A stretch of DNA of 9,358 nt, taken from the NCBI GenBank assembly GCA_002011215.1, contig MTML01000029.1, positions 1-9,358 of the forward strand. The letters run 5' to 3'. Positions 5,968 through 9,358 of the stretch are shown here, one piece after another (the first letter of the stretch is position 1; each line of letters opens with the position of its first letter). This DNA is from Archaeoglobus sp. JdFR-24 (GTDB lineage: Archaea; Halobacteriota; Archaeoglobi; Archaeoglobales; Archaeoglobaceae). A program made the position numbers and the translations under genes. The notes beneath the pieces were generated by a model. That model saw nothing but the letters and a program-made list of their open reading frames with translations. It did no database searches and was not told where the DNA came from.

Positions 5968-6196
5968 ACGAAAAAATATAGACCTCCTTAGAGATATTAT
6001 GGAAGCAATAAACCGGATACAGGCTTACACCGATGAAATGGATTATGATGAATTTTTAGATGACATAAAGACTCAAGATGCGGTAGTTCGTAATATTGAA
6101 ATAATCGGTGAGGCTGTTAAAAACATCTCACCTGATTTCAAGGAAAGACATGAAAACACTTCAGAAGACCTTGGAGGAATTAAAGGAACAGGCTGA
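5960..6196 (+). pseudogene. hepT: Truncated HepT (HEPN) toxin
   Basis: The first ~64 residues are typical HepT: a start helix (NIDLLRDIMEAINRIQAYT), then the conserved IKTQDAVVRNIEIIGEAVKN segment (36-55) and SPDFKERH. From about residue 65 the sequence turns into ENTSEDLGGIKGTG and stops. Family members have 110-140 residues, and their last third carries the RNase motif R-x(4-6)-H-x-Y. That motif is absent here and does not appear in other frames downstream; instead the next frame carries an HsdR tail. The frame was evidently cut by a deletion or recombination at about 6150-6165. ATG 5960 is supported by GAGGAG and GTGAT just upstream and by its overlap with mntA. The protein is probably made but cannot be an active toxin. 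It may still bind MntA. Confidence 0.85.
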
Positions 6197-6461
6197 AAAA
6201 AACATGCCTGTTGACATATTCACAGTTTACTGGGTACTGAAGAATGAAGGAATCGACAACCCGGAAGAGAGAGCAAAACAAATGAAAGCAGTTTTAGAAA
6301 AGTATCCTCACTGGAAAAAGAATAAGGGTCATGAGAGGGAAGTAAAGAAGAAACTCTACGGTATCCTGCTTAAATCCGGATTGAAAGACAAATCCGGGAT
6401 TGTAAAGGTTGTTCAGGATATAATGAGACTGCTCAAAGGTGGAGTGGATGATTACACCTGA
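6150..6461 (+). pseudogene. hsdR: C-terminal fragment of type I restriction subunit R (HsdR)
   Basis: From ATG 6150 this frame gives 103 residues resembling the extreme C-terminus of HsdR, the ATP-dependent translocase/nuclease subunit of type I restriction enzymes. It opens with a helix (LEELKEQAEK), then FTVYWVLKNEGIDNPE (24-39), EKYPHWKKNKGHEREVKKKLY (from residue 50), a GILLK helix and a closing VVQDIMRLLKGG helix. All motor and nuclease domains, some 700-1000 residues, are missing. The upstream bases belong to hepT in another frame, so this is a 3' stub left by a deletion. An AAGGA at 6140-6144 sits six bases before ATG 6150, so it could be translated. The stop overlaps the metallopeptidase start by 14 bases, the arrangement expected in an intact hsdR operon. 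Confidence 0.72.
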
Positions 6462-6726
6462 GGAACTTAAACAGGAAGTGCGAGCATGGGCGAAAATGGT
6501 TGGTGTTGAGCCCAAAGAGATCCATATACGAAAAATGAGAAGAAAACTGGGAAGCTGCTCCAGTAAAGGGAGATTAACATTCGATGTTTCTCTTCTGGAT
6601 AAATCCGAGGAAGACAGGTCTCGAATTATTTTACATGAGCTTTTACACCTTAAATATCCAAACCACGGGAAGATGTTCAGTGTGTTATTGAACACGTATC
6701 TAAAAAAAGGCCTGGAAAAAGAGTAG
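6448..6726 (+). CDS. Small M48/DUF45 (YgjP/SprT-like) metallopeptidase
   Basis: The 92-residue protein carries the zincin motif HELLH (63-67) and a third ligand, His73, in the following N-H-G (72-74). Upstream is the family signature RRKLGSCSSKGRLTFD (31-46), in which most relatives have Trp instead of Leu before G-S-C-S. These YgjP-like proteins are predicted zinc metallopeptidases, and as known for the family they often follow hsdR in type I restriction operons. Their role there is not established, but regulated proteolysis of the restriction complex is a plausible idea. It is shorter than E. coli YgjP (~165 residues), though the catalytic part is complete. I chose ATG 6448 because GGTGG (6438-6442) sits five bases before it; GTG 6439 would add three residues. 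It is the only intact member left of its presumed operon. Confidence 0.85.
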   Translation: MITPEELKQEVRAWAKMVGVEPKEIHIRKMRRKLGSCSSKGRLTFDVSLLDKSEEDRSRIILHELLHLKYPNHGKMFSVLLNTYLKKGLEKE

Positions 6727-6740
6727 TCAAATACTTTGCA

Positions 6741-6749
6741 TCTTTCTTT
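6741..6749 (+). terminator. Possible T-rich transcription stop
   Basis: TCTTTCTTT lies 15 bases after the metallopeptidase stop, and archaeal termination commonly uses such pyrimidine/T-rich runs. The 103-base gap 6727-6829 separates this gene from the convergent response regulator and shows no gene. Confidence 0.3.
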
Positions 6750-6829
6750 ACCCCCACATGTGTCCATGAGAGCAGGTAGGAGTAAAGATATATGCGTCTG
6801 TCACTATAAACTATCAGGGACGACAAAAC

Positions 6830-7195
6830 TCAATCATTCAAATATTTCTCTATAACTTTTATTAGCTCTTCCTTTCTTACTGGCTTTGAGACGACATCTT
6901 TTGCACCTGCATCAATCATCTCTTTGCCTTTTGAAAATGCGAAGGCAGTTATTGCAACAATCTTTGCATTTGGGTATTTACTGATTATCTGCTTTGTTGC
7001 CATAACTCCATCCATCTCGGGCATAACAACATCCATCAGAACTATATCAGGAAGATGCTTGTTGAAGACCTCAACTGCGGTTCTTCCGTTGTCGGCCTCT
7101 ATTACATAGTAGTCAGAGAGCATTAACATTAAAATTTCTCGCAGAAGCTCATCATCATCCACTATAAGGATTTTCGCCACAGATTTTGACATCAT
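6830..7195 (-). CDS. Receiver-only response regulator
   Basis: The 121-residue protein is a stand-alone CheY-like receiver domain with all key residues: the acidic cluster D13-D15 in IVDDDE, phospho-acceptor D55 in VLMDVVMPEMDG, switch T83 in VAITAFAF, and K104 in VVSKPVRKEE. There is no DNA-binding or enzymatic output domain, so it should act through protein contacts, as a phosphorelay intermediate, or on a motor or transcription factor elsewhere. It is the third gene of a minus-strand operon after the PAS-GAF protein, 34 bases downstream of its stop. Two consecutive ATG codons (7193-7195 and 7190-7192) follow AGGGTGGT, a good ribosome binding site. That whole initiation region is duplicated just upstream, creating a 7-codon leader ORF that ends on this start. 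Confidence 0.93.
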   Translation of the reverse strand: MMSKSVAKILIVDDDELLREILMLMLSDYYVIEADNGRTAVEVFNKHLPDIVLMDVVMPEMDGVMATKQIISKYPNAKIVAITAFAFSKGKEMIDAGAKDVVSKPVRKEELIKVIEKYLND

Positions 7196-7223
7196 ACCAC
7201 CCTTTTTGACATCATACCACCCT
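7184..7223 (-). repeat. Perfect 20-bp tandem duplication of a translation start
   Basis: On the minus strand the unit AGGGTGGTATGATGTCAAAA occurs twice back to back (7223-7204 and 7203-7184), with no mismatch. The unit contains the ribosome binding site, both ATG codons and the next two codons of the response regulator. The second copy is the functional one, since its frame leads into the receiver domain. Exact identity in a non-repetitive sequence implies a recent duplication or active maintenance. Confidence 0.95.
7192..7215 (-). CDS. 7-codon upstream ORF coupled to the response regulator
   Basis: The upstream copy of the duplicated start reads ATG ATG TCA AAA AGG GTG GTA TGA (peptide MMSKRVV). 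Its ribosome binding site AGGGTGGT is identical to that of the real gene. Because the unit is 20 bases, not a multiple of three, the frame shifts and ends at TGA 7192-7194, overlapping the regulator's ATG 7193-7195. Ribosomes starting here would translate through the second ribosome binding site and stop on the true start. This could lower or couple regulator output. It may equally be a neutral by-product. Confidence 0.55.
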   Translation of the reverse strand: MMSKRVV

Positions 7224-7229
7224 CAAAAG

Positions 7230-9233
7230 CTAATACTTCCTCAAAAACTTTCTAATCTTATCGGACTCTATCCAACCCTCGTCCAGTTGCTTTATTACTT
7301 CATCGATTCTCTCAACCTGTTGAATTATCACTTGTGATACCTTCTTGTCTTCCACCTTTAATTCAGCAAAACCAACTATGATTGCTAAGGGGTTTCTTAT
7401 TTGGTCCACTAAGGTGGCAAAGCGCTCTATGTTTTTACCTATCTGCTCATAGGCTTCTCTTTTAAGTTCGTCAACCTCGATTGCTTTAATTCCGAAAGCA
7501 AGATCGTTTGCCAAAGTCTGGAGAAGTTCGATTTCTTTATTACTTGGTTTCTCCTCTTTTGAGTAGATGGTGTTAACACCGATAACTTTTCCATCCATCA
7601 TCATCGGAATTACTATGCATGTCAGTTCTTTGTGAAGTGAATAGAAGGGGCAAGCCCTGTTGTGGTTTGCAGGTTCTCTTACCTCAATCTCTTTGTTTTT
7701 CACAACAGACTTTAAACAACACACCCCTGAGTTCTTGAGGTTTATTTTTGCAGGAATGTATACCTCTGTCTTTGATTTAGCAACTGGAACGATAGAATCA
7801 TTATCCACCAATCCAATCCATGCTGAATAGTACTCCTCAAGTTTTGCCAGCTCTATACATGCCTTTGTTAAAAGCTCCTCTTTGTCTTTTTCATGGACGA
7901 TTAATTTGTTTATCTCGTTTATAGTTACAAGCAGTTTGTTTAATCTTTTCAACTCCTCCTCCATTTTAACTCTTTCTGTTACCTCTCTGAATATCCCTTC
8001 AACTCCTATAATTTCTCCATTATCAAAAACAGGCCACTCAACGAGCTCGAACCACAGAATCCTTCCATCCTTTGCTACCGCTCTAAATTCTCCCCTTAAG
8101 CTCTCTCCATTTAAAACTCTTGTGAAGAAATCTTTAACTGAATCCACCTCATCTGGGTGTAATAATCTTCTTGAAGTGTGCCCTATTAGCTCTCCAACGT
8201 CATATCCAAGCATCTCAGCAAACTTAGGATTAACGCTTACAACTCTGCCATTCTTGTCGATAATAAAAAACATGTCCTGAGCGTTTTTGTAGAATCTTTC
8301 ATATTTTTTAAGTTCTTCAACCATCATCTTCCTTTCTGTTATATCTTTTGCAATGCCTAAAACTGCTGGTTTACCTTCGAATTCAATAATTCTGACACTC
8401 AATTCAATTGGAATAACTCTGCCATCCTTTGTTACATGCGTAGCCTCAAAAATAAGGTGACCTCTTCTCTTTAACTCCTCAATCTTCTCTGGGACTAATT
8501 TAGCATATTCTGGAGCGTCTATGTCCATCAGAGTCATCTGCAGTAGCTCCTCTCTGCTGTAACCTAAACACTCACATGTGGTTTTGTTAACTTCTAGGAA
8601 GTGCCCTTCAAGATCGTGGATAAATATTGCGTCACTAGTGTGGTCGAAAATAGTCCTGAATTTCTCTTCTACTCTCTTCAGCTCCTCCTCAACTTTCTTC
8701 CTTTCAGTTATATCCTCTATTGTGAGAAGGATCATTTGAGTTTTGTTTGCATCCCTGTATATACTTCGAGCGTTCAGGAGCATAACTCTTTTCCCAATAC
8801 TCGGAAAGTCTTCTTCCACTTCAAAGTCACCGATGGATGCGTCTTTTTTGGATAAAATTTCCTCCAGTAGTTCTCGCAGTTCTGGAATATCCAACCACCT
8901 ATTCCCCAATTCATATAGGTGCCTACGTTCTGTCTCTTCAGGTGTTAGTTTGAAGGTTTTGTAAAAGGAGTGGTTGGCGGAGATCACTCTCAGTTCAGCA
9001 TCCAAAACCACGAGAGGTTCACGAACAGCCTTAAATATATCTTCTGCATAGATTCTTGCTTCCTGAACAGCCAATTCCACCTCTTTACACTTCTTCTCAG
9101 CAGACTCTAACTCATCAATTCGTTTATTTAGTTCTGATAACTCATTTATGAGCTGTTCTCTCGTATCCTCATCTTTCATTTTGTTTATCACCTTGAAAAC
9201 AACTTCACTTAACTCTATCCGGTTCAATCGCAT
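7230..9233 (-). CDS. Three-PAS, GAF sensor protein with kinase-like helix but no ATPase domain
   Basis: The 667-residue protein lacks membrane segments. In order it has a coiled coil (about 20-60), PAS1 (61-178, with ILLTIEDITERK at its end), PAS2 (187-303, GIAKDITERK), PAS3 (308-424, IFREVTER) and a GAF domain (430-585, with a Cys-rich GVCCLK…ACPFY part). The last 80 residues form two helices resembling a histidine kinase dimerisation domain: NIERFATLVDQIRNPLAIIV (601-620), then VERIDEVIKQLDEGW. In related kinases the 'D-H-I-R-N-P-L' His is the phospho-acceptor; here it is Gln611. The protein ends at 667 with no HATPase_c domain. It thus looks like a sensor or dimerisation partner rather than a kinase. 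Its ATG overlaps the stop of an upstream ATPase-domain gene by ten bases, with no ribosome binding site, so it is translationally coupled. The response regulator follows. The input ligand cannot be read. Confidence 0.9.
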   Translation of the reverse strand: MRLNRIELSEVVFKVINKMKDEDTREQLINELSELNKRIDELESAEKKCKEVELAVQEARIYAEDIFKAVREPLVVLDAELRVISANHSFYKTFKLTPEETERRHLYELGNRWLDIPELRELLEEILSKKDASIGDFEVEEDFPSIGKRVMLLNARSIYRDANKTQMILLTIEDITERKKVEEELKRVEEKFRTIFDHTSDAIFIHDLEGHFLEVNKTTCECLGYSREELLQMTLMDIDAPEYAKLVPEKIEELKRRGHLIFEATHVTKDGRVIPIELSVRIIEFEGKPAVLGIAKDITERKMMVEELKKYERFYKNAQDMFFIIDKNGRVVSVNPKFAEMLGYDVGELIGHTSRRLLHPDEVDSVKDFFTRVLNGESLRGEFRAVAKDGRILWFELVEWPVFDNGEIIGVEGIFREVTERVKMEEELKRLNKLLVTINEINKLIVHEKDKEELLTKACIELAKLEEYYSAWIGLVDNDSIVPVAKSKTEVYIPAKINLKNSGVCCLKSVVKNKEIEVREPANHNRACPFYSLHKELTCIVIPMMMDGKVIGVNTIYSKEEKPSNKEIELLQTLANDLAFGIKAIEVDELKREAYEQIGKNIERFATLVDQIRNPLAIIVGFAELKVEDKKVSQVIIQQVERIDEVIKQLDEGWIESDKIRKFLRKY

Positions 9234-9358
9234 TTAGCGGCTTTCATTACTATGGTGAAAACCGCTCCTTTTGGTTCATTATCCTCCACATGAATGCTTC
9301 CACCATACCTGTCTATGGTCTTCTTGACAATATACAGCCCCAGACCAGAATGTCCGGT
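9224..9358 (-). CDS. C-terminal end of a histidine kinase ATPase domain (partial)
   Basis: Forty-four residues to TGA 9224-9226 are visible; the gene continues past the right edge. They contain the G2 box of the HATPase_c domain, HSGLGLYIVKK. Next come the usual IDRYGGSIHVED helix-strand and a GAVFTIVM final strand. Domain end and protein end coincide, as in classical sensor kinases. It is the first visible gene of the minus-strand operon and overlaps the PAS-GAF gene start (ATGCGATTGA). It is the obvious source of the ATPase activity that the PAS-GAF protein lacks, though whether it has its own phospho-acceptor domain lies outside the window. Confidence 0.88.
   Translation of the reverse strand, partial: TGHSGLGLYIVKKTIDRYGGSIHVEDNEPKGAVFTIVMKAAKCD

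Noticed and set aside
6108..6149. ATG 6108 as the start of the HsdR-like frame
   Set aside because: The bases 6108-6149 encode conserved HepT residues in another frame, so the extra 14 residues are an artefact. ATG 6150 with AAGGA upstream fits better.
6294..6767. Minus-strand frame of 157 codons across the HsdR stub and metallopeptidase
   Set aside because: The plus strand carries recognisable HsdR and HExxH motifs. The minus frame has no family features and a Ser/Phe-rich shadow composition.
7882..8964. Several plus-strand open frames of 73-132 codons opposite the PAS-GAF gene
   Set aside because: They lie antisense to a strongly coding frame, have no ribosome binding sites, and show Ser/Leu-rich compositions typical of antisense shadows.

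Overview
The window looks archaeal and most like a member of the Archaeoglobales. This is an inference from protein style, not from a search. The evidence is GGTGAT-type ribosome binding sites, TATA-like boxes about 26 bases before starts, an AAA ATPase of the archaeal DUF4143 type, and a multi-PAS sensor protein whose C-terminal end (…GWIESDKIRKFLRKY) I associate with Archaeoglobus-type kinases. The sequence is AT-rich between genes, and about a third of it holds no intact gene.

Layout. Position 1-108 is a short or truncated plus-strand reading frame. 338-1411 (minus) is an M29-type metallopeptidase with its own promoter. 1571-2049 (minus) is a dead gene for a PD-(D/E)XK nuclease-like protein, with two in-frame stops and a frameshift. 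2394-3698 (plus) is a probably leaderless AAA ATPase with a C-terminal nuclease-like DUF4143 region; its promoter is bracketed by inverted copies of one 7-base motif. 3934-4374 is an EVE (PUA-like) protein, followed by a small unknown ORF. 4609-5653 is a stretch of decaying coding traces. 5665-6196 is a MntA/HepT (type VII) toxin-antitoxin pair in which HepT has lost its catalytic end. At about 6150-6165 the HepT sequence runs straight into the last ~100 codons of a type I restriction subunit (HsdR), followed by an intact M48/DUF45-type metallopeptidase that overlaps it. From 7230 to the right edge (minus) lies a signalling operon. It holds the end of a histidine kinase ATPase domain (9224-9358), overlapping a PAS-PAS-PAS-GAF protein with a kinase-like dimerisation helix but no ATPase domain and Gln where the phospho-His is expected, then a receiver-only response regulator.

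Reading. The middle (about 1.5-6.7 kb) resembles a worn defence island: a nuclease relic, a DUF4143 ATPase, an EVE protein, a crippled toxin-antitoxin pair and the tail of a restriction operon. The right end is an apparently intact three-gene phosphorelay. Its most notable points are the split or degenerate kinase, and a perfect 20-bp tandem duplication of the response regulator's ribosome binding site and start codon, which creates a 7-codon upstream ORF ending on the real start.
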